64,000 nt of DNA, taken from positions 1,612,001 through 1,676,000 of the forward strand of contig NC_013739.1 in NCBI RefSeq assembly GCF_000025265.1, in the 5' to 3' direction. This DNA comes from Conexibacter woesei DSM 14684. GTDB lineage: Bacteria > Actinomycetota > Thermoleophilia > Solirubrobacterales > Solirubrobacteraceae. A program made the position numbers and the translations under genes. The notes beneath the pieces were generated by a model. The model did not search any database. It had not been told where the DNA came from and saw only the letters and a list, made by a program, of their open reading frames with translations. Positions 1 to 8,902 of this stretch are shown in pieces (position 1 is the stretch's first letter; each line of letters starts with the position of its first letter).

Positions 1-2005
1 GCGCGACCACGCCGACCCGTCCGCCTTCGTCGCCGGCTTCGGCGGCGACGACCGTGCGGTGGCGGACTTCGTGCTGACCGAGATGCTGGCCGGCCATCCG
101 GGCGACGTGCGCCGCTTCCTGCTGCGCACGGCGGTCGCGGAGGAGCTGACGGTCGAGCTGGCGGTCGAGCTGGGCGGTCGGCCCGACGCGGCCGAGCTGC
201 TGGAGCGGCTCGTGCACGGCAACGCGCTCGTCGAGCGGCTCGACGGGGGACGCGACGGCTACCGCTACGGCCCGCTGTTCGCCGGCCTGCTGCGCAGCGA
301 GCTGGCGCGCACCGCGCCGGAGGAGCTGGCGGAGCTGCACCTGCTGCTGGCGCGCTGGCACGAACGCGACGGCGTGCCGGGCGCGGCGGTCCGCCATGCG
401 CTCGCGGCGAGCGCGTGGGAGCTGGCCGCCGAGGCGGTCGCCGACGGCTGGCTGCGACTGCTGCTCGACGGCGAGCTGGAGCTGCTGCGCGAGGTCGCCG
501 AGCGGATGCCGCCGGCGTTGCACCGGCGCTGGCCGGAGGTCGCGCTGGCATGCGCGGCGGCCGCGACCGCGGCCGGCGACGCGGCCGGCGCCGCGACGCT
601 GCTGGCGCGCGCCGAGGACGCCGCCGAGGACGCCTCCGGCGAGGCCGCCGGCGCGCTGCCGCCGGCGCGCGCGCTCGGCTTCGCGCGCGGGCAGGCGGTC
701 GTCGAGCTGCTGCTCGGCAGGGTCTGTGGCGACGTCGAACGGACGACGCGCGCCGCGGCCGTGCTGACCGCCGGCCGGCGCGCGGTGCCGTCCGGCGACG
801 GCGACGCCGCGCTCGCCGACGAGCTGCGCGTCGCGGCGCTCGCGCACCTCGGTGCGACCGAGGCGTGGTGCGGCGAGCTGGAGGCGGCGGCGCAGCGGCT
901 GGACGCGGCGCTTGCCGGCGCGCGCGAGCGCGAGCTCGACGCGATCGTTCTGCTCGCACGCGCGCACCTGGCGCTCGGCGAGGCGCTGCGCGGCCGGCTC
1001 GTGCGCGCCGCCGACGGCGCCGCGGCGGCGCTGGAGCTGGCGGAGCGGCACGGCTGGGACGCGACGCCGGCCGCGGCGACGGCGCAGGCGGTGCTCGCGA
1101 GCGCGCTGCTGCATTGGGACCGCACCGAGGAGGCCGACCGCGTCCTCGCGCGCGCCGAGCGGACGGTCCGCAGCAGCGGCGAGCCGCCGCTGCGCGCGCT
1201 CGTCGCGCTCGTGCGGATCGGCCTGCTCGCCGCCGACGGCGCGTGGGACGCGGCGATCGCGCGGCTGCGCGCGGCGGAGGCCGAGCTGCGCTCGTGGCCG
1301 CTGCACGCGCCGCTGCGGGCGCGCTTCGCAGCGCACGAGGCGCTGCTGCGGGCGGCCCGCGGCGAGCGCGCGGAGGCGGGCGCGCTGCTGGAGTCGGCGC
1401 GCGCGGCCGGGCCGCGGCCCGAGCACGCCGCGGCGCTCGGGCGGCTGCGGCTGGCGGCGGGCGAGCCGGCGTCGGCGAGCGCGGCGGTCGAGCCGTGGCT
1501 GGAGCAGACGGTCCCGCGCGCGGTCGCGGTCGAGCTGTGGACGACGGAGGCGGTCGCGCGCGACGCGCTCGACGACGACGCGGGCGCGTGCTGCGCGCTC
1601 GAGCGCGCGCTGGCGCTGGCCGAGCCGGACGGCTTCCGCCACGAGCTGCTGGCGCTCGGTCCGTCGCTGCGCGACCTGCTCGCGCGGACGATCCGCGCCG
1701 GCACCGCGCACCGCTCGTTCGCGGGCGAGCTGCTCGACGCGCTCGAGCACGACGGCGCCCGCCCGCTGGCGCTGCCCGAGCCGCTCAGCGGGCGCGAGGA
1801 GGCGGTCCTGCGCTGCCTGCCGACGATGATGTCCAACCGCGAGATCGCGACCGAGCTGTACGTCTCGGTCAACACGGTCAAGACGCACCTCAAGCACATC
1901 TACCGCAAGCTCGACGCCGCCGACCGCCGCGAGGCGGTGCGCCGCGCGCGGGAGCTGCAGCTGCTCGCCCCGTCGCGCGACCAGACGTACGCCCAGGTCG
2001 GCTGA
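1..2005 (+). CDS. LuxR-family transcriptional regulator, MalT type, 5' truncated
   Basis: The reading frame is open from base 2, so the gene starts outside the window and only the last 667 residues are visible. The N-terminal stretch (DPSAFVAGFGGDDRAVADF) matches the part of MalT-type regulators that follows the AAA/NB-ARC ATPase module, which would lie upstream. A long alanine/leucine-rich helical region with TPR-like character follows. The C-terminus carries a LuxR/GerE DNA-binding helix-turn-helix: LSGREEAVLRC, then the recognition part NREIATELYVSVNTVKTHLK. This is a large signal-integrating activator whose inducer cannot be told from sequence. It ends 5 bases before the next gene. Confidence 0.88.
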   Translation, partial: RDHADPSAFVAGFGGDDRAVADFVLTEMLAGHPGDVRRFLLRTAVAEELTVELAVELGGRPDAAELLERLVHGNALVERLDGGRDGYRYGPLFAGLLRSELARTAPEELAELHLLLARWHERDGVPGAAVRHALAASAWELAAEAVADGWLRLLLDGELELLREVAERMPPALHRRWPEVALACAAAATAAGDAAGAATLLARAEDAAEDASGEAAGALPPARALGFARGQAVVELLLGRVCGDVERTTRAAAVLTAGRRAVPSGDGDAALADELRVAALAHLGATEAWCGELEAAAQRLDAALAGARERELDAIVLLARAHLALGEALRGRLVRAADGAAAALELAERHGWDATPAAATAQAVLASALLHWDRTEEADRVLARAERTVRSSGEPPLRALVALVRIGLLAADGAWDAAIARLRAAEAELRSWPLHAPLRARFAAHEALLRAARGERAEAGALLESARAAGPRPEHAAALGRLRLAAGEPASASAAVEPWLEQTVPRAVAVELWTTEAVARDALDDDAGACCALERALALAEPDGFRHELLALGPSLRDLLARTIRAGTAHRSFAGELLDALEHDGARPLALPEPLSGREEAVLRCLPTMMSNREIATELYVSVNTVKTHLKHIYRKLDAADRREAVRRARELQLLAPSRDQTYAQVG

Positions 2006-2010
2006 GCGCC

Positions 2011-2979
2011 ATGCAGGACGATCCGCTCCCCTCCTGGCAGGACACCGCGACGCGTGCAGCGATCGTCGCGTTCGTCGAGGCGGCGGCGGGCGACGGCGCC
2101 GGCCATGTCGCGCCGCAGGAGCGGGTCGCGGTGTTCGACAACGACGGGACGCTGTGGTGCGAGAAGCCGATCCCGATCCAGCTCGACTTCGTGCTGCGGC
2201 GCTTCGCGGCGATGGCGCAGGACAACCCGGCGCTGCGCGGGCGGCAGCCGTGGAAGGCGGCGCGCGAGCACGACGGCGCGTGGCTCTCCGGCGCGCTCGT
2301 GAAGCACTACGACGGCGACGACGCCGACCTCAGACTGCTGCTCGGCGGGGTCCTGGAGGCGTTCGGCGAGATGACGGTCGACGCGTACGCCGAGGAGGTC
2401 GCCGCGTTCCTCGCGACGGCGTCGCACCCGTCGCTGAAGCGGCCCTACCGCGCATGCGCGTTCCGGCCGATGGTCGAGCTGCTGCGGTACCTGGAGGGGC
2501 ACGGCTTCGCGACCTACATCGCCTCGGGCGGCGACCGCGACTTCATGCGCCCTGCCGCGGAGGCGCTGTACGCGATCCCGCGCGAACGCGTGATCGGCAG
2601 CAGCTTCGCGCTGCGCTACGACGCGCCCACCGGCAGCGGCGGTGCGGGCGGCGCGGTCGTCTACAAGCGCGGGCTCGACTTCCTCGACGACGGGCCGGAG
2701 AAGCCGGTGCGGATCTGGAGCCGCGTCGGCCGTCGGCCGCTCGTCGCGGTCGGCAACTCCAACGGCGACGTGCCGATGCTGGAGTTCGCCGGCGGCGCCG
2801 AGCTGCCCGCGCTGCGGCTGGTGCTGCGCCACGACGACGCAGAGCGCGAGTTCGCCTACGACGACGGCGCCGAGCAGGTGCTCGCGCGCGTCGCGCGCGG
2901 CGCGCAGGACGGTTGGCACGCGATCTCGATGCGCGACGACTGGGCGGACGTGTTCGGGGACGCGCCCGGCCCGTCGTGA
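2011..2979 (+). CDS. HAD-superfamily phosphatase
   Basis: This 322-residue cytoplasmic hydrolase has the HAD motifs in order. Motif I is VFDNDGTLWCEKP near residue 35, with nucleophile Asp and acid/base Asp. A Ser-containing motif II lies in the IASGGDRDFMR segment. Motif IV is GNSNGDVPML. The long insert between motifs I and II resembles the cap of the nonspecific acid phosphatase/phosphoserine-phosphatase-like branch. The substrate is not predictable. The start is the ATG 5 bases after the LuxR stop. The gene overlaps the downstream transporter by 4 bases (GTGA), so the two are probably translationally coupled. Confidence 0.85.
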   Translation: MQDDPLPSWQDTATRAAIVAFVEAAAGDGAGHVAPQERVAVFDNDGTLWCEKPIPIQLDFVLRRFAAMAQDNPALRGRQPWKAAREHDGAWLSGALVKHYDGDDADLRLLLGGVLEAFGEMTVDAYAEEVAAFLATASHPSLKRPYRACAFRPMVELLRYLEGHGFATYIASGGDRDFMRPAAEALYAIPRERVIGSSFALRYDAPTGSGGAGGAVVYKRGLDFLDDGPEKPVRIWSRVGRRPLVAVGNSNGDVPMLEFAGGAELPALRLVLRHDDAEREFAYDDGAEQVLARVARGAQDGWHAISMRDDWADVFGDAPGPS

Positions 2980-4688
2980 GCGCCCGGCTCGCGCCCGCCT
3001 GGCTGCGCGGGTACCGGCGCGCCTGGCTGCGGCCGGACGTCGTCGCGGGCGCGATCGTCTGGTCGGTCGTCGTGCCGCAGGCGGTCGCGTACGCGCAGAT
3101 CGCCGGGCTGCCGCCGCAGGCGGGCCTGATGGCGGCGCCGGGCGCGCTGCTCGCGTACGCGCTGCTCGGCACCTCCCGTTCGCTCGTCGTCAGCGCGACG
3201 ACGGCGACGGCGGCCGTCTCGGCGGCGGCGGTTGGGCCGCTCGCACACGGCGACACGAGCCGCTTCGCGGCGCTGTCGGCGGCGCTCGCGCTCGTCTGCG
3301 CAGCCGTCTTCGCGGTCTCCGGTGCGCTGCGCCTCGGAGCGGTCGCCGACCTCGTCTCCAAGCCGGTGATGACCGGCTTCCTGTTCGGGCTCGGCCTGAC
3401 GATCGCGATCGGGCAGCTGCCGAGCCTGCTCGGCATCCCGGCCGGCGACGGCGACTTCTTCGAACGGCTGGGCGACCTGCTCGGCGACCTCGGCGCGGTC
3501 GACGGCGGGACGCTCGCGGTCGGCGCCGCGTCGGTCGCGCTGCTGCTCGTCGTGCAGCGCGTCGCGCCCGCGGTCCCCGTCACGCTGCTGCTGCTCGCGC
3601 TCGCGATCGGGATCTCGGCGCTGTTCGACCTCCGCGGCTACGGCGTCGACGTCGTCGGCGAGATCCCGCGCGCGCTGCCCGACCCGGCGCTCCCCGACGT
3701 CGGCGCCGGCGACCTCGTCGACCTCGTCGGCGCCGCGTTCGGCGTGATGCTCGTCAGCGCCGAGGGGATCGGCGTCGCGCGGACGCTCGCGAACCGCGAC
3801 GGCTCGCGCTTCGACGCGAACCGCGACCTCGTCGCGCTCGGCGGCTCGAACCTGCTCGCCGGCCTCTCGCAGGGCTTCGTCCAGTCCGGCGGCGCGAGCC
3901 AGACGGCCGCCGCGCAGCGGTCGGGCGGCAGATCGCAGCTGACGTCGATCGTCGCCGCGGCGCTCGTGCTGCTGACCGGCGCGTTCCTCGCGCCGCTGTT
4001 CGAGCAGCTGCCGCAGGCGACGCTCGCCGCGATCGTGATCGTCGCGGTCAGCGGCTTCCTGAACGTCGCCGAGCTGCGCCGCTTCGCCCGCATCCGCCGC
4101 TCGGCGGTCGCGTTCGCGGGCGTCGCGCTGCTCGGCGTGCTCGCGCTCGGGGTGCTGCAGGGCCTCGTCGTCGCCGCGGGCCTGTCGCTCGTCGTCGTCG
4201 TGCAGCGGCTCAGCCGGCCGGCGGTCGGCTTCTACGTGCGCGACCCCGAGCACGGCGGATGGGGCCGGGCGGACCGTCACCCGACGTGGCGCAGACCGGT
4301 TGGCGCGCTCGTCGTCGGCAGCGACGGAGCGCTGCTCTACGCCAACGTCGTCTCCGTCAAGGAGCGGATCCTCGCGCTCGTCGCGGCGGCGGACCCGCAG
4401 CCGCGCGTCGTCGTGCTGGAGCTGGCGCAGACGCCCGACGCCGACGTCGAGACGCTCGACACGCTCGGCGAGCTGGCCGACGCGCTCGCCGCGGAGGGGA
4501 TCGAGCTGCGGCTGGCGGCGGTGCACGCGCAGGTCGCCGAGCTGCTGCGGCGGACGCCGCTCGGCGCACGCGTCTCGATCGACGAGCGGATCGCGGAGGC
4601 GCTCGCCTCACCCCCGAGGGGTGACGAGCGGTCACCCGCGTCGAGCGGAGGATCGGACGACGACCCGCGACCCGAAGGAGCACGCTGA
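2976..4688 (+). CDS. SulP-family anion transporter with STAS domain
   Basis: This is a 570-residue inner-membrane permease of the SLC26/SulP family. The N-terminal signature VVAGAIVWSVVVPQAVAYAQIAGLPP is followed by about ten to twelve hydrophobic segments up to about residue 400. A cytoplasmic STAS domain follows (about residues 440-535, LYANVVSVKERI onward). Family substrates are sulfate, bicarbonate or dicarboxylates; the sequence does not decide which. GTG was chosen as start because it overlaps the preceding stop (GTGA) and sits directly before the SulP signature. A charged tail after the STAS domain contains HPDPR-like low-complexity sequence of no evident function. Confidence 0.92.
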   Translation: MSARLAPAWLRGYRRAWLRPDVVAGAIVWSVVVPQAVAYAQIAGLPPQAGLMAAPGALLAYALLGTSRSLVVSATTATAAVSAAAVGPLAHGDTSRFAALSAALALVCAAVFAVSGALRLGAVADLVSKPVMTGFLFGLGLTIAIGQLPSLLGIPAGDGDFFERLGDLLGDLGAVDGGTLAVGAASVALLLVVQRVAPAVPVTLLLLALAIGISALFDLRGYGVDVVGEIPRALPDPALPDVGAGDLVDLVGAAFGVMLVSAEGIGVARTLANRDGSRFDANRDLVALGGSNLLAGLSQGFVQSGGASQTAAAQRSGGRSQLTSIVAAALVLLTGAFLAPLFEQLPQATLAAIVIVAVSGFLNVAELRRFARIRRSAVAFAGVALLGVLALGVLQGLVVAAGLSLVVVVQRLSRPAVGFYVRDPEHGGWGRADRHPTWRRPVGALVVGSDGALLYANVVSVKERILALVAAADPQPRVVVLELAQTPDADVETLDTLGELADALAAEGIELRLAAVHAQVAELLRRTPLGARVSIDERIAEALASPPRGDERSPASSGGSDDDPRPEGAR

Positions 4689-4691
4689 CCG

Positions 4692-5183
4692 ATGGCGACC
4701 CTGACCGTCTGGAGATTTCAAGACCCGTTCGGCGCCGAGAGCGCCGTCGAGAAGATCGAGCAGCTGCAGAAGCAGGAGCTGATCCAGCTCCACGACGCCG
4801 CGATCGTGTCGTGGCAGGAAGGCAAGAAGAAGCCCAAGACGCGCCACCTCGACAACCTCGCCGGCGCCGGCGCGCTCGGCGGCGCGTTCTGGGGCCTGCT
4901 GTTCGGGCTGATCTTCTTCATCCCGTTGCTTGGCATGGCCGTCGGCGCTGCCGCCGGGGCGCTCGGCGGCTCGATGACGAACGTCGGCATCGACAAGGAC
5001 TTCATCGAGAGCGCCCGCGACAGAATCAGACCGGGCAGCTCGGCGCTCTTCCTGCTGACCTCCGGTGCCGTCGTCGACCGCGTCGTGGACGCGTTCCAGA
5101 GCACGCACGCGGAGCTGATCCAGACCAACCTGTCCGACGAGCAGGAGCAGCAGCTGCGCCAGGCGTTCGCCGAGGAGGCGTAG
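4692..5183 (+). CDS. DUF1269-family membrane protein
   Basis: This 163-residue protein matches the DUF1269 architecture. It begins with a short soluble domain (MATLTVWRFQDPFGAESAVEKI). A glycine/alanine-zipper hydrophobic pair follows at about residues 55-100 (GAGALGGAFWGLLFGLIFF, then GMAVGAAAGALGGSM). It ends with a soluble domain (ALFLLTSGAVVDRVVDAF) and a Gln/Glu-rich tail. The molecular function of the family is unknown; the two zipper helices suggest membrane insertion. It starts 3 bases after the SulP stop and is probably in the same transcript. Confidence 0.85.
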   Translation: MATLTVWRFQDPFGAESAVEKIEQLQKQELIQLHDAAIVSWQEGKKKPKTRHLDNLAGAGALGGAFWGLLFGLIFFIPLLGMAVGAAAGALGGSMTNVGIDKDFIESARDRIRPGSSALFLLTSGAVVDRVVDAFQSTHAELIQTNLSDEQEQQLRQAFAEEA

Positions 5184-5230
5184 GCGCGCGCGGCGACCTG
5201 GGGCGACACGGCCAGCTAACCTCGCTGGCC

Positions 5231-6052
5231 GTGTCGATCGCCGACGATCCGATCCCCGTCCGCCCGGCTCCGCTGCTGGCGGCGATGCCGAACCTGCGTG
5301 ACGCGGGCGGGCTGCCGGCGGCCGGCGGCGCACACGTGCGGACGGGCGTGCTCTACCGCTCCGGCCAGCTCGGCCAGCTGAGCGGCGACACGCTGACGGC
5401 GTTCGGAGGACTCGGCGTCGGCACCGTCGTCGACCTGCGCACCGACGCGGAGCGCGCGTTCCTGCCCGATCGCCTGCCGGACGGCGTCGAGCTGATCGTC
5501 GCCGACGTGCTCGGCGACAGAGCGGCGGCGGCCCCAGCTCAGCTCAACGAGCTGGTGAAGGACCCACAGCGGGTCGCGGAGGCGGTTCGCGGCGGTCACG
5601 TGGAGGAGCTGTTCGCGCGCACCTACCGCGACTTCGTCACGCTGCCGAGCGCCCACGCGGGCTTTCGCACGCTCTACACCGCGATCGCGGACCGTGCCGA
5701 CACCCACCCGCTGCTGTTCCACTGCACGGCGGGCAAGGACCGCACCGGCTGGGCGGCGGCTGCGCTCCTACTGCTGCTCGGCGTGCCGGACGGCGCCGTG
5801 CTGGAGGACTTCATGCTGAGCGACAGGCTCGCGTTCGCCGGCTTCGCGCCGCTGGTCGACGCGTTCGTGCGCAACGGCGGCGACGCGGACGTGCTGCACC
5901 CGATCCTCGGCGTCGAGCCCGGCTACCTCGCCGCGGGCCTGCAGCAGCTCGAGGCCTCCTACGGGTCGGTCGAGGCGTGGTTCGCCGATGCGCTCGGCCT
6001 CGACGCCGTCGTTCAGGAGCAGCTGCGCGCGCGCCTGCTCGTCGCCGCGTGA
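5231..6052 (+). CDS. Tyrosine-protein phosphatase (Y_phosphatase3 type)
   Basis: This 273-residue protein resembles the bacterial dual-specificity/tyrosine phosphatases of the LipA/PtpB group. It starts with the substrate-side motif NLRDAGGLPAAGG, then YRSGQLGQL and VVDLRTDAE. The catalytic P-loop is HCTAGKDRTG at about residues 162-171, a CX5R motif with nucleophile Cys and Arg present and the usual Lys-Asp of this group. The C-terminal helices (VEAWFADALGLD) are also typical. GTG 5231 is the start used; an in-frame ATG at 5285 begins exactly at MPNLRDAGG and is a credible alternative. There is no signal peptide. Confidence 0.9.
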   Translation: MSIADDPIPVRPAPLLAAMPNLRDAGGLPAAGGAHVRTGVLYRSGQLGQLSGDTLTAFGGLGVGTVVDLRTDAERAFLPDRLPDGVELIVADVLGDRAAAAPAQLNELVKDPQRVAEAVRGGHVEELFARTYRDFVTLPSAHAGFRTLYTAIADRADTHPLLFHCTAGKDRTGWAAAALLLLLGVPDGAVLEDFMLSDRLAFAGFAPLVDAFVRNGGDADVLHPILGVEPGYLAAGLQQLEASYGSVEAWFADALGLDAVVQEQLRARLLVAA

Positions 6053-6092
6053 CGACGCCGGGCGTCGGCCCGCCCCGGTAGGTTTGGGGGCG

Positions 6093-6806
6093 ATGGCGAA
6101 GACTGCGGCAGCGAAGGAGTGGGCGTACGTCGCTCATCCTGCTGCCGGCTTGCGCTACAGCGGCAAGCGCGAGCCGCACAGCCCGCTGCCGAGCAAGCTC
6201 GGGATGCGCTGGCTGCGTCTCAGCCGGGAAGAGCAGGCACGCCGCCGCCGCGCGTTCTTCTCGACGCTGCTGGAGCCGTGGACGGCGCCCGGTCGCGCGC
6301 GCTTCGCGGCGAGCGGCCTCAGCCCCGAGGCGCGCGCCGCGCTCGACGAGCTGCCGGAGGCGCAGCTGGAGGGGGACGGCCTCGCCGAAGGCGAGCTGAC
6401 GCCGGAGGCGGCCGAGCTGCTGCTGCGCGCCGCGCCCGCGAAGGTCGTCGTGACGACGGGCGAGCGGACGCTGCTCGACGCGCGCGGCGGCTGGCGCCGC
6501 GTGCTGGTGCTGCTGGAGGACGAGGAGGCGCGCGAGGTCGAGGAGCGCACGCGTGCGCTCGACCGCGAGCTGAGCGCCCGCGCCGCCCGCGGCCCCGACC
6601 GGCGCCGCCGCGCGATCGCGCTGCTGGCGATGCACTACGTGCTGCTCGTCGCCGCGCTCGGCGTCGCCGTCGGCGCGCTGACGCTGCTCGACTCCGTCCT
6701 GAAGCCGTACGTGACGATCCCGGCCGCGATAGCGGCGGGCTTCGTCTTCTTCTCGTCGCTGGAGCCGGTGATGGAGCGCGCGCTGCGCTGGTACGGCGAG
6801 GGCTGA
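6093..6806 (+). CDS. Conserved-type membrane protein of unknown function
   Basis: I do not recognise a family. The 237-residue product has a basic N-terminal soluble part containing many Arg/Glu helices (KLGMRWLRLSREEQARRRR), a middle Glu/Leu-rich region, and two C-terminal transmembrane segments (about residues 172-193, AIALLAMHYVLLVAALGVAVG, and about 205-222, YVTIPAAIAAGFVFFSSL). It could be an actinobacterial integral-membrane anchor with a cytoplasmic N-terminus. ATG 6093 begins just after a short gap following the phosphatase. The downstream gene converges on it with a 16-base gap. Confidence 0.6.
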   Translation: MAKTAAAKEWAYVAHPAAGLRYSGKREPHSPLPSKLGMRWLRLSREEQARRRRAFFSTLLEPWTAPGRARFAASGLSPEARAALDELPEAQLEGDGLAEGELTPEAAELLLRAAPAKVVVTTGERTLLDARGGWRRVLVLLEDEEAREVEERTRALDRELSARAARGPDRRRRAIALLAMHYVLLVAALGVAVGALTLLDSVLKPYVTIPAAIAAGFVFFSSLEPVMERALRWYGEG

Positions 6807-6822
6807 GCGCGCCGGGCGCGGC

Positions 6823-7494
6823 TCAGAGCCCGCTGATCCCGTCGCCGATCAGCTTCGCGCCGATGATCAGCGCGATCACGGTCATGATCACCCCGTTGTT
6901 GCGCGACATCCAGGTCTTCAGCTCGTCGAGGATCGCGGTTGCGCGCTCGCCGAGCCCGAAGTAGATCGCGACCGGCAGGCCGGGCCCGAGCGTCGCGACG
7001 AGCGTGAAGACGGCGAGCGCGACTGCCTGGTCGCCGGTGCCGGCGCCGGTCTGCGCGATCGCCGCCGCGGCACCGACGACGAGCACGAGGTTCTTCGGGT
7101 TTATCGCCGACAGCGCGACGGCCATCGCGATCGCCCGCGGCGGCGTGAAGCCGTCGATCGTTCTCATCCAGCCGGGCAGTCTCGCCTGCTCGGTGCCGCG
7201 CGGCCGGCCCTTCCACTGCTTCCAGGCGAGGCCGAGCAGCAGCACCCCGAGCACGAGCTTGAGGATGCTGACCCACGTCGCGGGCTCCCCGCCCTCGCTG
7301 GCGTCGGCGCCGCCGGCGACGAGCAGCACGATCGTGCCGACGACGGCGATCCCGAGGACCCAGCCGAGGATGAAGGCCGGCCCGTTGACGCGCCCGCGGG
7401 GCGTCGCCAGCATCAGCACGACGGCGATGATCGGGATCGGGCTGAGCGCGACGCCGACGCCGAAGGAGAGGACCTGACCGATCGCGTCGCCCAT
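6823..7494 (-). CDS. GAP/LysE-like membrane exporter
   Basis: This 223-residue polytopic membrane protein has about six hydrophobic segments. The family signature appears at the N-terminus (VGVALSPIPIIAVVLML) and in the middle (AINPKNLVLVVGAAAAIAQ). This resembles the GAP family (Sap, sulfolipid-1-addressing protein), which is distantly related to LysE exporters. In mycobacteria relatives take part in exporting cell-envelope lipids; the cargo here is unknown. The start ATG 7494 gives MGDAIGQVLSFG, directly before the first helix. Confidence 0.78.
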   Translation of the reverse strand: MGDAIGQVLSFGVGVALSPIPIIAVVLMLATPRGRVNGPAFILGWVLGIAVVGTIVLLVAGGADASEGGEPATWVSILKLVLGVLLLGLAWKQWKGRPRGTEQARLPGWMRTIDGFTPPRAIAMAVALSAINPKNLVLVVGAAAAIAQTGAGTGDQAVALAVFTLVATLGPGLPVAIYFGLGERATAILDELKTWMSRNNGVIMTVIALIIGAKLIGDGISGL

Positions 7495-7586
7495 GACGGG
7501 GCGATCCTCCCTGCGGCGGGGGTGAAGGAGGGTCACCCCAGCTGGGTGATCGCCCGCGGCTTTGAGCGGGCCAGCCGCGTGGGCCG

Positions 7587-7778
7587 TCAGCCCGATGCGG
7601 GCGTCGAGCCGCTGACGAGCAGCGTCGAGGCGAACAGCGCGGCGCCGATCAGCACGAACGTGATCGCCTTCAGCCGCTTCGGCGTCAGCCAGCCGAACGC
7701 GCGCGTCGCGAGCCAGGCGCGGATGCCGGCGGCGCCCGCGGTGGCGGTCATCGCGCCGGCCATGCACTGCATGCACAT
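7587..7778 (-). CDS. Small CxxC membrane protein
   Basis: This is a 63-residue protein beginning MCMQCMAGAM, so it has a CxxC pair at positions 2-5. One or two hydrophobic segments follow (GAAGIRAWLATRAFGWL and ITFVLIGAALFASTLLV). I cannot assign a family. The location directly downstream of the zinc-binding lipoprotein gene and the CxxC motif suggest a metal- or redox-related role, but that is inference. The gap to znuA is 10 bases, so the two are probably co-transcribed. Confidence 0.6.
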   Translation of the reverse strand: MCMQCMAGAMTATAGAAGIRAWLATRAFGWLTPKRLKAITFVLIGAALFASTLLVSGSTPASG

Positions 7779-7788
7779 GGAGCCGATC

Positions 7789-8829
7789 CTACCGCTCGAT
7801 CGTGCAGCCTCTGGCGCCGCCGGTGAAGCCCCTGACCATCGCGTCGGCGTTGTGCGCCTCCATCCCGACGTAGGTCCCGGCGGCGGAGTCGGCGGGACCG
7901 AGCGAGTCGCCGTAGAGCTGGTACTCGGCGGTCGCGCCGGTCTCCTGCGCGACGGCGTCGGGCAGCTTGCGGCTGGAGCCCGACTCGGGGAAGACCGCTC
8001 TCGCGCCTTCGCGTCTGATCACCTTCGCGAGGTCGGCGAGGTCGCCGGCGGACGGCTGCGCCTGGGTCGAGAGCGACGGGATCACCGCGCCGACGATCTC
8101 GACGTCGTAGCGGTCGGCGAAGTAGCCGAGCGCGTCGTGGTCGGTGACGAGCTTGCGCTGCGCGACGGGCACGCCGTCGAGGCAGCGTCTGATCGAGGCG
8201 TCGAGCGCTCTCACCTGCGCGACGAGTCTCGCCGCGTTGGCGGCGTAGGTCGCTCTGCCGCCGGGGTTCGCCTTCGTCAGCTCGTCGCGCACGACGGCGG
8301 CGGCGGTCTCGACGTTGGTCGGGTCGTGCCACCAGTGCGGGTCGGTCGCGCCGGGGTCGTCCTCCGCGTGGCCCTCTTCCGCGTGGCTTTCGTCCGCGGC
8401 GCCCTCCTCGGCGTGGTCGTGCGCGTCGTCGCCGCCGTCGCGCTGCACGGGCAGTCTCGCGGCGACGTCGACGAGCGCGGCGTCGCCGCCGGACTGCTTG
8501 ACGACGTCGTCGATCCAACCGTCGAGCCCGTCGCCGCTGGCGAATACGACCTTCGCCTTGGCGGTCGCGAGCACGTCGTCGGGCCGCGGCTCGTAGTCGT
8601 GCGGGTCGCTGTTGGGCTGCAGCAGCTGGGTGACGTCGACCGCGTCGCCGCCGACCTCGCGCACGACGTCGCCGAGCACGGTCGTCGTCGCGACGACCTT
8701 CACCGCGCCGTCGCCGGAGCCGGCGCCTGCGTCGTCGCCGGAGTCACCGCAGCCCGCGAGCGCGGCGACGAGGACGACCGAGAGGGCGGCGGCGAGCAGG
8801 GCACGAGCACGGCGGCGGGGGAAGGGCAT
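7789..8829 (-). CDS. znuA: ZnuA-like zinc ABC transporter solute-binding lipoprotein
   Basis: This 346-residue cluster A-I metal-binding lipoprotein has a basic N-terminus, a hydrophobic segment and lipobox LAGC (lipidated Cys near residue 26). Metal-site landmarks are present: NSDPHDYEPRPDD (first His), an acidic/His-rich loop at about residues 133-160 (DAHDHAEEG, HAEEGHAEDD), PHWWHDP, VTDHDALGYFADRY, and a C-terminal YVGMEAHNADAMV. The His-rich loop is characteristic of Zn2+ rather than Mn2+ binders. No permease or ATPase gene is adjacent, so ZnuB/ZnuC must be encoded elsewhere. A Zur-like dyad lies upstream. ATG 8829 is the only start that places the signal peptide correctly. Confidence 0.93.
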   Translation of the reverse strand: MPFPRRRARALLAAALSVVLVAALAGCGDSGDDAGAGSGDGAVKVVATTTVLGDVVREVGGDAVDVTQLLQPNSDPHDYEPRPDDVLATAKAKVVFASGDGLDGWIDDVVKQSGGDAALVDVAARLPVQRDGGDDAHDHAEEGAADESHAEEGHAEDDPGATDPHWWHDPTNVETAAAVVRDELTKANPGGRATYAANAARLVAQVRALDASIRRCLDGVPVAQRKLVTDHDALGYFADRYDVEIVGAVIPSLSTQAQPSAGDLADLAKVIRREGARAVFPESGSSRKLPDAVAQETGATAEYQLYGDSLGPADSAAGTYVGMEAHNADAMVRGFTGGARGCTIER

Positions 8830-8849
8830 GTGCAGCAGGGTACAGAGAA

Positions 8850-8864
8850 TGGGAACTGTTCTCA
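8850..8864. promoter_or_regulatory. Candidate Zur (zinc uptake regulator) operator
   Basis: A 15-bp imperfect 7-1-7 dyad, TGGGAACTGTTCTCA, has only one mismatched pair. It lies in the 73-bp region between the divergent znuA and CobW/YciC-type genes. Fur-family regulators bind 7-1-7 dyads of this shape, and both flanking genes are classic members of zinc-starvation regulons. The surrounding 40 bases are unusually AT-rich for this genome. Assignment to Zur is inferred from position and symmetry only. Confidence 0.55.
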
Positions 8865-8902
8865 AATAAGACTGAATCTCATTTATTGCTAGGCTGGGCG
8901 CC

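Noticed and set aside
265-1899. Long antisense ORF inside the LuxR-family gene
   Set aside because: It is Ser/Ala/Arg-rich with no domain, as expected for a shadow frame in GC-rich DNA. The sense frame has the MalT/LuxR motifs.
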